Source of the DNA: Candidatus Enterococcus leclercqii
GTDB lineage: Bacteria > Bacillota > Bacilli > Lactobacillales > Enterococcaceae
Direction of reading: 5' to 3'
NCBI RefSeq assembly: GCF_009933135.1
Contig: NZ_MAEH01000015.1
Span: 62,001 to 126,000 of the forward strand
Length of the DNA: 64,000 bases
The stretch's first letter is position 1, and each line of letters begins with the position of its first letter. The notes under the pieces are model-generated. The model did no database searches. It saw nothing but the letters and a program-made list of their open reading frames with translations, and was not told where the DNA came from. This document shows positions 27,001 to 34,570 of this stretch, piece after piece. The position numbers and the translations under genes are program-made.

Positions 27001-27944
27001 AAATCAAAATAGTCGCCAGCTTGGATATGTTTTCGCAGCTCTTCTGGCAAACTCCATTCATATTGCAAAAGCAGATTATCATCTACTTGGATATCCATCC
27101 CGTCAATGGGCTGACCATCCTTTGTCAACTCCTCCTCACTAAAAATTGTCTTGCCTTCCTCGGAGTCAAACAAGGCTTCTGCTCCTGGCAATTCAGTAAT
27201 GTCTCGACCTTCAGCTTTTGCAATTACTTCAGAAGCCGGCGCAACTGAATCTGCTAACTCACTTGAACCAGTTTCCCCTTCCTGTTCTCTTTTATCCTCA
27301 GAAACACGGGTCTTTGGGCTCTCAGGAGATTTTGATGCGTCCGTTGCTTGTTCCTGTTTTTCAGAAATGGCAGTCGTTTTTGACTCCTCTGTTATCAATT
27401 CTTTTGTTGTTTCCGTTGTTGACTTGGAGGATGTTTGCACGTTTGCAGACGAAATCACTACCTTCACCGGATTTTGATCCGCTAATAAATTGACTTGTTC
27501 TCCTTGGTCATTTTTTTGCCATATAGCTGAAGAGATATTTACTTCTTCAACTAATTTAGTTTTAAAGTGAACCACTTGCTTCGTCAGCGCTTCGAAAGTC
27601 GGCTGTTTTTGTGTTAACCAGCCATCTTTGACTTCGTAGTTGCCATCTTCTATTTGAAGAGCTTGAATCGGAACGGTTTCACCAGCAGATACTAATTTCA
27701 TTCCGAACTGAGTCGGTGTCGTTTGTGCTGTTTTTGTCACTGTATACTGCCAATCAATCTCTTTTTCATCGGTATTCACTTCATAGCGCAATGCCGTGGC
27801 TCCATAATCATTGTGAATAAGCGCGATACTTTCCAGAGCTGTCTTAGTTGCCGCAATCGCAGTGATCCCAGTAAATAGATTCTGGATAAATGGAATCATC
27901 AATAGAATTACCGATAAAATAGAAATGCTTTTCTTATTTTTCAC
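21060..27944 (-). CDS. Giant LPxTG cell-wall adhesin (collagen-binding-like, SpaA and Cna_B domains)
   Basis: A 2294-residue sortase substrate. A signal peptide (about 1-32, ending AIAA) is followed by a Ser/Thr/Glu-rich linker (about 170-260). Then come about five collagen-binding-like modules (about 290-1110, each with a V-x-W-x-I-x-x-N/T motif), three SpaA-type domains starting near 1115, 1215 and 1322, and eight Cna_B domains starting near 1426, 1518, 1618, 1738, 1851, 1956, 2065 and 2165. The sorting signal is LPKTGE, a hydrophobic helix and KMVKRKKNSQ. Cna_B and SpaA domains usually form Lys-Asn isopeptide bonds, giving a stiff stalk. The start is GTG at 27944 with GAGGGG upstream. A 42-codon ORF ends 6 nt before it. 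The ligand is unknown. Confidence 0.93.
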   Translation of the reverse strand: MKNKKSISILSVILLMIPFIQNLFTGITAIAATKTALESIALIHNDYGATALRYEVNTDEKEIDWQYTVTKTAQTTPTQFGMKLVSAGETVPIQALQIEDGNYEVKDGWLTQKQPTFEALTKQVVHFKTKLVEEVNISSAIWQKNDQGEQVNLLADQNPVKVVISSANVQTSSKSTTETTKELITEESKTTAISEKQEQATDASKSPESPKTRVSEDKREQEGETGSSELADSVAPASEVIAKAEGRDITELPGAEALFDSEEGKTIFSEEELTKDGQPIDGMDIQVDDNLLLQYEWSLPEELRKHIQAGDYFDFKLPDKFVINAEQLTGSLTDSEGRVYGTFVINKDGSVRITFTDEVEKNSGIKGKLNVAGKVDKNKIDGPGDTEIDVPFVDGSDHETPNIVVPNTKAISKKVVSQSKNDEIVDNKAMVRWEIIANQTANTMTNGQLTDYLPKGATYKGNLTVMEYDVDLATGKLIEPGKAITLTPSFDSDGNPVFKFPSPTKKAYKVSFDTAIDLDQYESAVNPEDLSATVTNKANLTSEETKEVDASASATFGSSSVIKKSGTGIKDGVASWQITFTKSGIDIPGGTTFIDKIGQGQIMTDQNGRELSVSELQDILQAEFTKNGKNAGKTIKVSKNSDGSYRLEFPEGIADSFDLTLFTSAKGDAHQYTNSISWNGNDSHGENNVEQPKSGIVKENDKGQNAGGVISSDKNDGIVNWTIKINSEHATLDKWQLTDKLKNSTWSKKPTDVHLFEIVKGVEKEVDPATYTLTEITDTGFTLAYDKKTASEFVIRFQSIYDKNKWDLNVSNDAAYNFTQGDKTWSSGDDSSFKTPGDQRAQVQGSKGGEFNAINNTVTWRIKLNTSHIPLGDQAKLTDPIPAGQTYNGDGKVYKEDGQTQATGFSVLEEAGKIVVTGFPKGSTAAYEFVFTTTVATENGEIAVGSAKNTATYQDDLNKKLQVSASVDYTKNADYVSKTDNYDSKQDLSTVHYAIEVNPGKLTLKNVKLVDSKWVNVKVIPSTLKISDSEGNDVTDKFKTTFAEQQFEIDFGNISEHYRVTYDSKINFVGNPGENVPVKNTATITGDNIDKESGSDSEELVVKVPDAGGTAQGEVRSLLIKKVDQDSGEAISDAVLALYRGPVSDGKLVATCQTDKKGEATFDNLTFDDYTLIEETPANGYYISDELKKGIVVTIDESSDPKAGQIMKVVNQRLGSLHLTKVAAEDTNKVLANATFKLYYADATTQVTTNGLGQAIGEGEAHTFTTDAEGTLSITNLIPGKYLLKEISAPDGYHWTEVDTQSTVAPGETTEITIENQLNKGRIQLQKVDQDGHNLAGASFTLSDGNPKNDVIKTSGQDGMVSFDLEANKVYTITETTNPTGYSGSFKLENIRVVADGKVVYGEPAVEYSPANPLKVTNNLLTLDIKGEKTWALAGNDAALVLPASLKVTLLQNDTVYKEVITTAAENWKYSFTDLPKVNQKDGKDYVYKVIDKVDGYTTKYGDNPYDLINQLETTSLSGEKTWDPLAETFDVIPDAVTIQLLYSEDQGASWQPFFRDGQELSYSATATEGWKYHFDNLPKYNGSGDSLTYKVQEIDVPGFTPESKDGQNLYNKMETTSIAINKYWSDSDNYYGTRPSALDFTLMVKEGGKWKSFAEVFHSDKTIHLKGSSTTWKGTFKELPKYDKSGNLIQYGVKENLSGLTNVYIPNGGKQGDSQQLEEAAQGATSLFTNNLATVSITVKKSWSDFDNRFDSRPDRIAFQLYAWHEGESEAMAKAFGTPTNHSGIFDIAGPNFEPLTIAGLPEYDQEGNKMHYKVEEVNIQENYSQTPGYETDGSDLTIVNELLTTDITINKQWDDKGNSSSNRPEITLALYRNIQGEKPALMADNLGTDYTRKIPAGSTAENWQVTFENLPRKDKLGHDYIYSVKELTTTNNYQQDQLSALTVKNSLLVTDVPVIKQWQDNGNDFGSRPQSIEFSLYYKVGTAEEKPFLNEKGEPVKKVIDETTAISDSQWQYTFTNLPKFDIQGTEYEYLVHETRTDESGQEIMPNYAGQESGTIMVNRLVTTEVTGEKTWQDEENRFASRPESIYVQLYQNGKSLGTDYLQEVSKGQNGGWKYRFTDLPKMDGAGKEYSYSVKEVNPPKNYQVSADGMSLINTLVTTEISGEKTWKDQQDVDGLRPTKITVALLQNNKIIQRTEASETSGWRYSFGKLPTYDQNGQKYQYTVIEESIPNGYQATVDGFNITNTHTPAGKKGRLTLPKTGEANSNWLLLTGIILVSLAICLKMVKRKKNSQ

Positions 27945-27950
27945 CTTAAT

Positions 27951-28079
27951 TCATCCCCTCTTTGTTTTGAACCAACAGTTTTCATCATAAAACGCTCTCC
28001 TCTCATCTTGTTCTTTTTTAGAAAGTAAAAAAGATGCCACTGCTCCCATTGACCCAAATAGCCAAGATGAGACTAGCAT
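27951..28079 (-). CDS. 42-residue small membrane-type protein directly upstream of the adhesin
   Basis: An ATG at 28079 opens a 42-codon frame: an N-terminal hydrophobic segment (SWLFGSMGAVASFLLS) followed by a charged tail (KKEQDERRAFYDEN). The TGA lies 6 nt before the adhesin GTG, so translation is probably coupled. GCAGG precedes the ATG at about 10 nt. The first 60 nt also fold against themselves (AAGATGC...GCATCTT followed by TTTTTT), which resembles an attenuator inside the ORF. I recognise no family. It may be a coupled leader or a small membrane partner. Confidence 0.5.
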   Translation of the reverse strand: MLVSSWLFGSMGAVASFLLSKKEQDERRAFYDENCWFKTKRG

Positions 28080-28166
28080 CTTATGAAAACCTGCTACATA
28101 TCATATATATCGCGATTTCAACAATTGTTTTTATCGGAAATTTGCATGTTTAACTAAAAAAAGTAT

Positions 28167-28280
28167 AAAAAAACAGCCCCGAGAAAATTGTAGCTTTCTC
28201 GGGGCCAACTCAATCTGTACAAGCCAGGAAAAGGCTGTCTCCTGACTTTCTAGATAGCCTTACAACACAAAAGAAACCCC
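28167..28280 (-). ncRNA. Candidate structured small RNA or transcribed leader
   Basis: A promoter-like TTGAAT (28310-28315), 17 bp, TGTTAT (28287-28292) precedes about 114 nt that contain AAGGCT/AGCCTT and CAGGA/TCCTG pairings. It ends in a strong terminator (GCCCCGAGAAA and complement, 28176-28205, then seven T). It lies between the amino-acid transporter terminator and the adhesin leader and encodes no plausible protein. It contains AGTCAGGAGACAGCC, one base short of a cobalamin-riboswitch B12 box. Either a separate sRNA or an attenuated leader of the adhesin operon. Confidence 0.45.
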
Positions 28281-28391
28281 TAATCCATAACACGACAAAA
28301 CCACTTACTATTCAAAGGAAATAGCAAAATTATCATCTTCTATTTGCTTCTCTGCTTTGTTTCATTAAAAGCAGTTGAATTAGCTTCCTAC

Positions 28392-28431
28392 AAAAAAACA
28401 GAGCCCTCCACTCTCACAAGTGGCAGCTCTG
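28392..28431 (-). terminator. Terminator of the methionine ABC operon
   Basis: CAGAGC..CCACT pairs with AGTGG..GCTCTG around a short loop, followed by TTTTTTT on the minus strand, about 100 bp past the binding-protein stop. Confidence 0.88.
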
Positions 28432-28531
28432 ATTTTTATTATTAACTGGACTCTTTTTTTCACCACAGTGGTTATTTCAGCCTGTATTTCAGCCATCATA
28501 AGCCAGCTATTCATTAAGCATTTGTTAGTTA

Positions 28532-29383
28532 CTATTTGGTAATAATGACGTCTGAGGCCTTGATATCTGCTCCAAAAAACGGCTTCAACGTCGCGTCATA
28601 GGCTGTTTCAAAGAAATTGGCATCGGAAAGTTTATCAAGGTCTTCATTGACCCATTTCAAAAGTGTCTCATTGCCTTTTTTCACTGCAGGATTGATGGTA
28701 GAGACTTCGCCGATTTCTTTGATTCCCACTTCATAGTCAGGATTTTCTTTGACCCAAGCATACAAGTAGGTGTTGTCATCTGCCAATGCTGCCCCTCGAC
28801 CATCTGTCAGCGCTTGGAACTGCTGGCTTTTAGATTCGTATTTTTCCAGCTGGACGTCAGGATATTCCTTAGTAAAGTAGGTTTCAGCAGTCGTTCCTTT
28901 GGTCACGATCAGCTCTTTTCCTGACAAGGCATCTGGAGAAGTGATAGCCGCTTTTTTCAAAGAGACCACGCCGATGCCGACTTTCATATAAGGATTAGCA
29001 AAATCCACGACTTTTTCTCGCTCGGGTGTTTTAGTGAAGTTGGCCAACACGAGGTCAACCTTGTTAGATTTCAAAGCGTCTACTCGTTCTTCGGCGTTGA
29101 CGACCACAAATTCAACTTTATTTTCATCTCCCAGCAGATCTTTGGCCAACTGCTTAGCCAAGTACACATCATAGCCTTGGTTTTCACCTTTTTCATCCAA
29201 GTATCCGTATGGGGAAAGGTCTCCAAAAACAGCAACTTTCAGCTTGTCCCGTTTCTTGATAGCAGTCACAGACGACGCTTCTTCTTGATTGCTTTTGGTG
29301 GCTTTGGCAGTACTTGACCCACAGCCTGCCAAACTTCCGATGGTGAGGATAGACAAAATACTCAACAATACCTTTTTCTTCAT
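28532..29383 (-). CDS. Polar amino-acid ABC transporter binding lipoprotein (probably methionine)
   Basis: A 283-residue PAAT-family (SBP family 3) lipoprotein with lipobox LAGC (Cys21). The ligand-binding fold includes KLKVAVFGDLSPYGYLDEKG, LANFTKTPEREKVVDF and VTKGTTAETYF. The second of two close ATGs (29383) is chosen because GGGAG lies 9 nt upstream; it is only 3 nt from the first. It is the last gene of a four-gene uptake operon behind a T-box with a Met specifier, hence the methionine assignment. The protein family alone would say only polar amino acid. Confidence 0.88.
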   Translation of the reverse strand: MKKKVLLSILSILTIGSLAGCGSSTAKATKSNQEEASSVTAIKKRDKLKVAVFGDLSPYGYLDEKGENQGYDVYLAKQLAKDLLGDENKVEFVVVNAEERVDALKSNKVDLVLANFTKTPEREKVVDFANPYMKVGIGVVSLKKAAITSPDALSGKELIVTKGTTAETYFTKEYPDVQLEKYESKSQQFQALTDGRGAALADDNTYLYAWVKENPDYEVGIKEIGEVSTINPAVKKGNETLLKWVNEDLDKLSDANFFETAYDATLKPFFGADIKASDVIITK

Positions 29384-29400
29384 ATTCATTCGCTCCCTTT

Positions 29401-30144
29401 TTATAAGTTTGTATAGTCAAGACTTTGGAGAAAGTCTCGCGCCCGTTTGGTTTGTGGCCCGGAAAAAAAGGCCGGTGTTGCTGAATTTTCGATAATTTTG
29501 CCTTCTGCCATAAACAGAACGCGATCGCTCACTTGCTGAGCAAATGACATCTCGTGGGTTACGATTAAAAGTGTTTTATCTGTTTTTGCCAGCTCCAAAA
29601 TGACTTCTAATACTTCTCGCACCATTTCTGGATCTAAAGAAGCTGTTACTTCATCAAAAAGCATCAGACGGGGCTTCATGCAAAGACTGCGTATGATTGC
29701 GACCCGCTGTTTTTGACCGCCGGAAAGTTGGCGGGGATAATCCTGTGCCCGTTCTTTCAGACCAACTCGTGCCAGCCAGTCTAGCGCCTCTCGTTCAACT
29801 TCCTTTGGCTCTCGTTTTTGTACTTTTACTGGTCCCAGCAGGAGATTTTCCAACACTGTTTTGTTCGGAAAAAGATCATAGCTTTGAAAAACCATTCCGA
29901 TTTCCTGCCGTAGCTGTTGCCAATTCTTTTCGCTTCGTTCAATCTTGTTTCCATCAAAAAACAGTTCACCAGAAGCAATCGTTTCTAGCCCATTCAAGCA
30001 GCGAAGCAAGGTACTCTTACCACTGCCGGAAGGACCCAGCAATGCCACGACTTCCCCTTCCTCGATGGCTAGATCCACTTCAGAAAGAATCACCTTATTG
30101 CCAATTTTTTTTGTGATGCCCTTGCCAGACATGATTTCTGCCAT
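29401..30144 (-). CDS. Amino-acid ABC transporter ATP-binding protein
   Basis: A 247-residue GlnQ-type ATPase. Walker A is GPSGSGKST, the Q-loop MVFQSYDLFPN, the signature LSGGQKQR, Walker B LMLFDEVTASLD and the switch His in THEM. Asp-Glu-Val replaces the more usual DEPT/DEVT wording but keeps the catalytic Glu. The ATG at 30144 has GAGGAGGG 6 nt upstream and starts 2 nt after the stop of the upstream permease. A longer frame into the permease is unsupported. Confidence 0.93.
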   Translation of the reverse strand: MAEIMSGKGITKKIGNKVILSEVDLAIEEGEVVALLGPSGSGKSTLLRCLNGLETIASGELFFDGNKIERSEKNWQQLRQEIGMVFQSYDLFPNKTVLENLLLGPVKVQKREPKEVEREALDWLARVGLKERAQDYPRQLSGGQKQRVAIIRSLCMKPRLMLFDEVTASLDPEMVREVLEVILELAKTDKTLLIVTHEMSFAQQVSDRVLFMAEGKIIENSATPAFFSGPQTKRARDFLQSLDYTNL

Positions 30145-30146
30145 GG

Positions 30147-30818
30147 TCAGCCCTCCTCTTTTTCTAACCGTTGCGCCAACCAACTCAGTGGGTAACACAG
30201 CATAAAATATAAGATAAAAATGACACCATAAATCCACAGACTAACCGTCGGAATTGTAACCGTGTAATGTTCAATGATTTGAGTACCTACTCGAATCAGC
30301 TCTGCCACGCCAATCATCATCAATAAACTAGTAGTTTTGATCACCCGGGTCACTAGATTTAACGTCATGGGAATAATCTGCTTTAGCCCTTGGGGTAGCA
30401 AAATATAGCGGTACAGCTGTCCTCGAGAAAACCCTAGTGAACGCCCACTCTCGACTTGAGAAAGACTGACCGATTGAATGCCGCTGCGAACGAGGTCACT
30501 CATTTCCGCTGATATCCATAGAACGAAGACCAAAAGGGAGACGACTTCTTTTGAAATCGAGCCTCCGGTAACTTCCGGCAAGATGTAATAGAAAACAAAG
30601 AGCAACACCAGCAATGGCACAATTCGAAAAATTTCCAGATAGATTTTGAGAAGCCCTTTAACCACGGAATTATTCCCTGTTCGGAGGATTCCCAGAAAAA
30701 CACCTAGCAGCAGTCCAATCACAAGCGAAATTGCTGACAACTTGATTACTTCTACCAACGCCAGTAGCAAGCGCTGAAGATTGTTTCCTTCAAAGAGTAT
30801 CCTGATTCCCTGTGGCAT
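30147..30818 (-). CDS. Amino-acid ABC transporter permease (HisM/GlnP type), second subunit
   Basis: A 223-residue permease with about five transmembrane helices. The EAA-like loop is SQVESGRSLGFSRGQLYRYILLPQG. It overlaps the first permease by 29 bp and is followed directly by the ATPase. It forms a heterodimeric pore with its neighbour. Confidence 0.92.
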   Translation of the reverse strand: MPQGIRILFEGNNLQRLLLALVEVIKLSAISLVIGLLLGVFLGILRTGNNSVVKGLLKIYLEIFRIVPLLVLLFVFYYILPEVTGGSISKEVVSLLVFVLWISAEMSDLVRSGIQSVSLSQVESGRSLGFSRGQLYRYILLPQGLKQIIPMTLNLVTRVIKTTSLLMMIGVAELIRVGTQIIEHYTVTIPTVSLWIYGVIFILYFMLCYPLSWLAQRLEKEEG

Positions 30819-31458
30819 GGCGGACCCTCCTTTCCCACAAATGCAGCGGTAAAATCAGCGGCAGCAAGATTACGCCATAGCTGACCACTAGCAAAAAGAG
30901 AAACTCCCGCGTCATGTAGTACATGCCAATAAGATCTTTTGCAGTATTGGTCAAATCCATGATAGAGATGGCGCTAAAAACCGAGGTTTCTTTCAATAAA
31001 AAGATGGCGTTGGCACCTAAACTAGGAATTGCTAAGGGAAGTCCTTGCGGTAAAATCACTTGGCTAGCCAGTTGCCAGCGGGAAAATCCCAGAGACTTTC
31101 CCGCCTCCACTTGAACTTTAGGAACTTGTTGAAAACTCCCGCGAAAAGCTTCTGCCATATATGAACCACCTAAAAAGGTGAGTCCAATAACGGCAGCGGT
31201 GGTTTTCTCCAAAGAAATTCCGATTTTTGGCAGACCGTAATACAGAAAAAACAGTTGGATCAATAATGGCGTGTTGCGGGAAAGCTCGGTGTAAATAGTG
31301 CCCAGCCTAGCCAAAATCGGGAGTTGGAAAAAGCGGCTGACGGCTACGAAAAAGCCTACCACTAAGGATAGGAAAATCCCCGCCACTCCTAAACTAACCG
31401 TAAGAACTAATGCTTTTCCAAACAGTGGTATCTGTTGGAAAATGAGTTGAAAATCCAT
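30790..31458 (-). CDS. Amino-acid ABC transporter permease (HisQ/GlnP type), first subunit
   Basis: A 222-residue permease. ELSRNTPLLIQLFFLYYGLP is the PAAT family signature and VEAGKSLGFSRWQLASQVILPQG the coupling loop. GAAAGGAAG precedes the ATG at 31458. It is the first gene behind the T-box leader. Confidence 0.92.
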   Translation of the reverse strand: MDFQLIFQQIPLFGKALVLTVSLGVAGIFLSLVVGFFVAVSRFFQLPILARLGTIYTELSRNTPLLIQLFFLYYGLPKIGISLEKTTAAVIGLTFLGGSYMAEAFRGSFQQVPKVQVEAGKSLGFSRWQLASQVILPQGLPLAIPSLGANAIFLLKETSVFSAISIMDLTNTAKDLIGMYYMTREFLFLLVVSYGVILLPLILPLHLWERRVRHATGNQDTL

Positions 31459-31620
31459 GTTCGACTTCCTTTCTAAGCTGGCATTTGTCTATAGCCCGCC
31501 GTCTTTTTAAAACTAGATGAGTACCGACTTCTTGTGCATCCAACATCCAACTAGCTTTTTTAATAGTAGTTTTAGGCAATTGACCTAACCTATCTAGCCA
31601 GTCCCCTTGCAAAAAAACTA

Positions 31621-31890
31621 TAAAAAAAAGACCCCCTTATCTAAAAGGGCGATCTGGTCGCGGTACCACCTTTGTTTGCCGCAAATACTGCAGCCTTTGT
31701 GCCGAACTATGCGACAACTTCTAGGGATAACGGCCCTTCCGCTTTTCGCTCAAGCAACGTGCTCTTACGAAAAAATGCTCCCAGACCATCTTCCAAGAAA
31801 TGCCTTTGTTTTCTTTCAGCATACGAAAACTCTCTGTTAAAAGGCTATCTCTTGTACTCATCTGTTCCCTGCGATTGCTATTTGGATTGT
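31621..31890 (-). promoter_or_regulatory. T-box riboswitch, specifier AUG (Met)
   Basis: The minus strand carries the T-box core GGTGGTACCGCG near 31650-31675 and then a terminator hairpin (GACC...GGTC with CCCTT/AAGGG) ending in eight T. Stem I has the AGTACAAGAGA internal-loop sequence and CAGAGAGT. Aligning the specifier region TGGAAGATGGTCTGGGAG base for base with the glyQS specifier loop places ATG in the codon position. The UGGU bulge would pair with the ACCA end of a tRNA with discriminator A, as in tRNA-Met. Uncharged tRNA-Met should therefore turn on the ABC transporter. Confidence 0.88.
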
Positions 31891-31896
31891 GAAGTT

Positions 31897-31925
31897 ATTA
31901 TATAATCCAAGTATTTTAAAAGCAA
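31897..31925 (-). promoter_or_regulatory. Promoter of the T-box/ABC operon
   Basis: TTGCTT (31920-31925), 17 bp, TATAAT (31897-31902) on the minus strand, directly upstream of the T-box stem I. Confidence 0.75.
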
Positions 31926-32078
31926 CGCTCTGGGGGATTGGTGTTTTTTATCGCTGGTGATAGTTTTTGCCTATCATTAAGTTCTGTCAAAAAATCAGCG
32001 CAACATCTAAAAGAAATAAAACTGATTTTCCTAATTTCTCCTTCGATAATAACGCAGCCCCTCTTTTTCTTCGGATAT

Positions 32079-32120
32079 AAAAAACACCGAACAACTGCTC
32101 TAGAAACGAGCGATTGTTCG
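32079..32120 (-). terminator. Terminator of the sugar-acid cluster
   Basis: CGAACAA..GCTC pairs with GAGC..TTGTTCG around a 7-nt loop, followed by TTTTTT on the minus strand, about 50 bp past the 2-hydroxyacid dehydrogenase stop. Confidence 0.85.
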
Positions 32121-32167
32121 ATGTTCCTTGGTTTCATTTTGAAAAAGCACTGCTACCACACCGCTTA

Positions 32168-33118
32168 CTAACTGTCGCGACGAATCACGTTTTGGAGTGC
32201 TGCTGGTTCGGTGAAAAATGCTTTGAGATTTCCTGCTGCGATTTCCAAGAAGAGTTCCTTGGTCTTATCCAAGTGAAAACCACCAGCTACGTGGGGTGTC
32301 AGGACTAAATTGTGTACATCCCAATAAGGGGAATCCTTAGGCAATGGCTCTGGATCAATCACATCCAAGGCAGCCATAAAGTCACTGTTTTTTTCCATAT
32401 GGGCAATCAAAGCTGGGGTATCCACCAAATCGCCTCGACCCACATTGATCAAAATCAAATCAGCCTTGGCTTGATTCAAAAGTGAGGTGTCTACCAAGTG
32501 ATGGGTTTCTGCAGTTGCAGGAGCACAAAGGATGAGAACATCCAGATCAGCTACCGTTTCACCAATAGTTGCCATGGGACGAACTTCGGCAACTGCTTCT
32601 AGTTGAATTTCAGAGTCGATATCATAGCCAATCACTGTCGCCCCTAAGCTGTAAAAACGAGTAGCGACGTTGCGTCCGATGTCTCCTAATCCCACTACTC
32701 CGACACGGGAACCAAAAACCGATTTTACTCGGCCTTCTCTGGCCCAATCGTGGGACAGCTGATCTCGCAAATACAGATGCAGTTTGCGCATAAGCATTAG
32801 ACACAAAGACAAGGCATGTTCAGAAACCGTCAAGCCATAGGTGCCTCGCGCATTTGAAAGAATAGTTTGTGGCGGCAAAACTCCCGGCTGCAAATATTCA
32901 TCGTAACCGGCACTATTCAACTGCAGCCACTTCAAATTCGTCAACTGATCTGAAAGCAGGCCCACTGGCGGATTACCGATAATGATCGTTGCCTCTGCCA
33001 GCTGTTCTTTCGTTACACTAGTCTTATCAGTGAAGGTGAAGTGGGCTTGCGGAAATCGTTGCTGGAAGTCAAGCTGCTGGTCTTCATCAATACCGAGTAA
33101 AAAGAGAATATTTTCCAT
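32168..33118 (-). CDS. D-isomer-specific 2-hydroxyacid dehydrogenase
   Basis: A 316-residue NAD(P)-dependent dehydrogenase. The Rossmann motif GVVGLGDIG is followed by the catalytic Arg region INVGRGDLVD, the Glu region DVIDPEP and the catalytic His in TPHVAGG. GGAGG lies 5 nt before the ATG at 33118; an ATG 12 nt earlier overlaps that site and is rejected. It follows the 6-phosphogluconate dehydrogenase gene by 31 bp and ends in a terminator, so it is the last gene of the sugar-acid cluster. It may interconvert a 2-keto acid and a 2-hydroxy acid of that pathway; the substrate is unknown. Confidence 0.85.
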   Translation of the reverse strand: MENILFLLGIDEDQQLDFQQRFPQAHFTFTDKTSVTKEQLAEATIIIGNPPVGLLSDQLTNLKWLQLNSAGYDEYLQPGVLPPQTILSNARGTYGLTVSEHALSLCLMLMRKLHLYLRDQLSHDWAREGRVKSVFGSRVGVVGLGDIGRNVATRFYSLGATVIGYDIDSEIQLEAVAEVRPMATIGETVADLDVLILCAPATAETHHLVDTSLLNQAKADLILINVGRGDLVDTPALIAHMEKNSDFMAALDVIDPEPLPKDSPYWDVHNLVLTPHVAGGFHLDKTKELFLEIAAGNLKAFFTEPAALQNVIRRDS

Positions 33119-33149
33119 AGTTACCTCCAATTTTTTGATGATGGATTAT

Positions 33150-34565
33150 TTACTCAGTATACCAGTTATAGTGGAAAATACCTTCCCGATCGGTTCGCTG
33201 ATAGGTGTGTGCTCCAAAATAATCCCGTTGAGCTTGAATCAGATTGGCCGGTAATTGTGGGGCACGGTAAGAATCGAAATAAGCAATGGCACTGGAGAAA
33301 GTCGGCACCGGAATACCCGCTTGAACAGCTAGGGCAACCACATCTCGCAAGGACTGCTGATAGTTGGCGGTGATTTGACTGAAATAATCATCTAATAATA
33401 GATTTTCCAGATCCGGTGTCGTTTCATAAGCTTCCGTGATTTTTTGCAAAAAACGTGCCCGAATGATACAACCGGCCCGCCAGATTTTGGCAATCTCTCC
33501 AGGCGCCAGTTCCCAACCATAGTCCTTCGAAGCGGTACGTAGTTGAGCAAAACCCTGAGCATAACTCATAATTTTTGAAAAATACAACGCTTGGCGGATT
33601 TTTTCAATCAATTCTTGTCGGTCCCCTTCATAGCCTTTCGGTGTCGGGCCTGTCAGCTGAGTGGCAGCATTCACTCGTTCCTCTTTGTAGGCAGAAATAA
33701 AGCGGGCAAAAACAGATTCTGTAATCAACGGCAGTGGCACTCCTAAATCCAAAGCCGACTGGCTGGTCCATTTGCCAGTGCCTTTGTTACCAGCGGCATC
33801 CAAAATCAGCTCAACAATTGGTTTACCAGTGCCTAAATCGTCTTTTCGAGTCAAGATGTCAGCGGTAATTTCAATCAGATAGCTGTCCAGTTCCCCTTGA
33901 TTCCACTCGTTGAAAATCGGAGCCATTTCAGCTGCCGATAAGCCTAAAATTCGTTGCAGCAGGTCGTAAGATTCAGCAATCAACTGCATGTCGCCATATT
34001 CGATACCATTGTGGACCATTTTGACGTAATGTCCTGCCCCATCAGGACCGATATACGTGACACACGGACACCCGTCTTCGGCTTTAGCAGCAATCTGCTC
34101 CAAAATTGGCGCTACTAGTTCGTAGGCCGCTTTTTGTCCGCCAGGCATAATCGACGGTCCCTTCAACGCACCTTCCTCGCCGCCGGATACGCCGGTACCG
34201 ATGAAATTGATGCCCGAATCTGCCAGCTCTTCACTGCGGCGAATGGTATCTTGGAAAAAAGTATTGCCGCCATCGATTAAGATATCTCCTTTATCGAGAT
34301 AAGGCAGCAGTTCCTTAATCGTGGCATCAGTAGCAGGTCCCGCCTTGACCATCAGCAGAATCCGCCGCGGTTTTTCAACAGACTGAACAAAATCTGAGAT
34401 ACTGTATGTTGCTTTGAAACGTTTGTCCGGATGCTCTGCGATGACTTCCTCGGTTTTTTCGTTACTGCGGTTGTACAATGCCACTGAGTAGCCGCGGCTT
34501 TCAATATTCAAGGCCAGATTTTTCCCCATTACGGCCATCCCTACGACACCAATTTGTTGTTCCAT
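33150..34565 (-). CDS. gndA: 6-phosphogluconate dehydrogenase, decarboxylating
   Basis: A 471-residue enzyme converting 6-phosphogluconate to ribulose 5-phosphate, CO2 and NADPH. It has the NADP site [16 protein letters not shown], the NRS discriminator in LYNRSNEK, the catalytic block [21 protein letters not shown] and [12 protein letters not shown]. The ATG at 34565 has GGAG 8 nt upstream; the in-frame GTG at 34574 has a badly placed site. Its place in an operon with a mannose-class PTS suggests the substrate enters as a phosphorylated aldonate, in line with gluconate PTS activity known in enterococci. Confidence 0.94.
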   Translation of the reverse strand: MEQQIGVVGMAVMGKNLALNIESRGYSVALYNRSNEKTEEVIAEHPDKRFKATYSISDFVQSVEKPRRILLMVKAGPATDATIKELLPYLDKGDILIDGGNTFFQDTIRRSEELADSGINFIGTGVSGGEEGALKGPSIMPGGQKAAYELVAPILEQIAAKAEDGCPCVTYIGPDGAGHYVKMVHNGIEYGDMQLIAESYDLLQRILGLSAAEMAPIFNEWNQGELDSYLIEITADILTRKDDLGTGKPIVELILDAAGNKGTGKWTSQSALDLGVPLPLITESVFARFISAYKEERVNAATQLTGPTPKGYEGDRQELIEKIRQALYFSKIMSYAQGFAQLRTASKDYGWELAPGEIAKIWRAGCIIRARFLQKITEAYETTPDLENLLLDDYFSQITANYQQSLRDVVALAVQAGIPVPTFSSAIAYFDSYRAPQLPANLIQAQRDYFGAHTYQRTDREGIFHYNWYTE

Positions 34566-34570
34566 TTTCT

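Noticed and set aside
21201-27493. Many plus-strand readings opposite the adhesin genes
   Set aside because: They are antisense shadows of repeated domains with no ribosome-binding sites.
28167-28280. Full cobalamin riboswitch
   Set aside because: Only a near-match to the B12 box was found; the other conserved cobalamin blocks are not visible and the downstream gene is an adhesin.
31916-32137. 73-codon minus-strand reading
   Set aside because: It overlaps the dehydrogenase terminator and the T-box promoter and has no ribosome-binding site.
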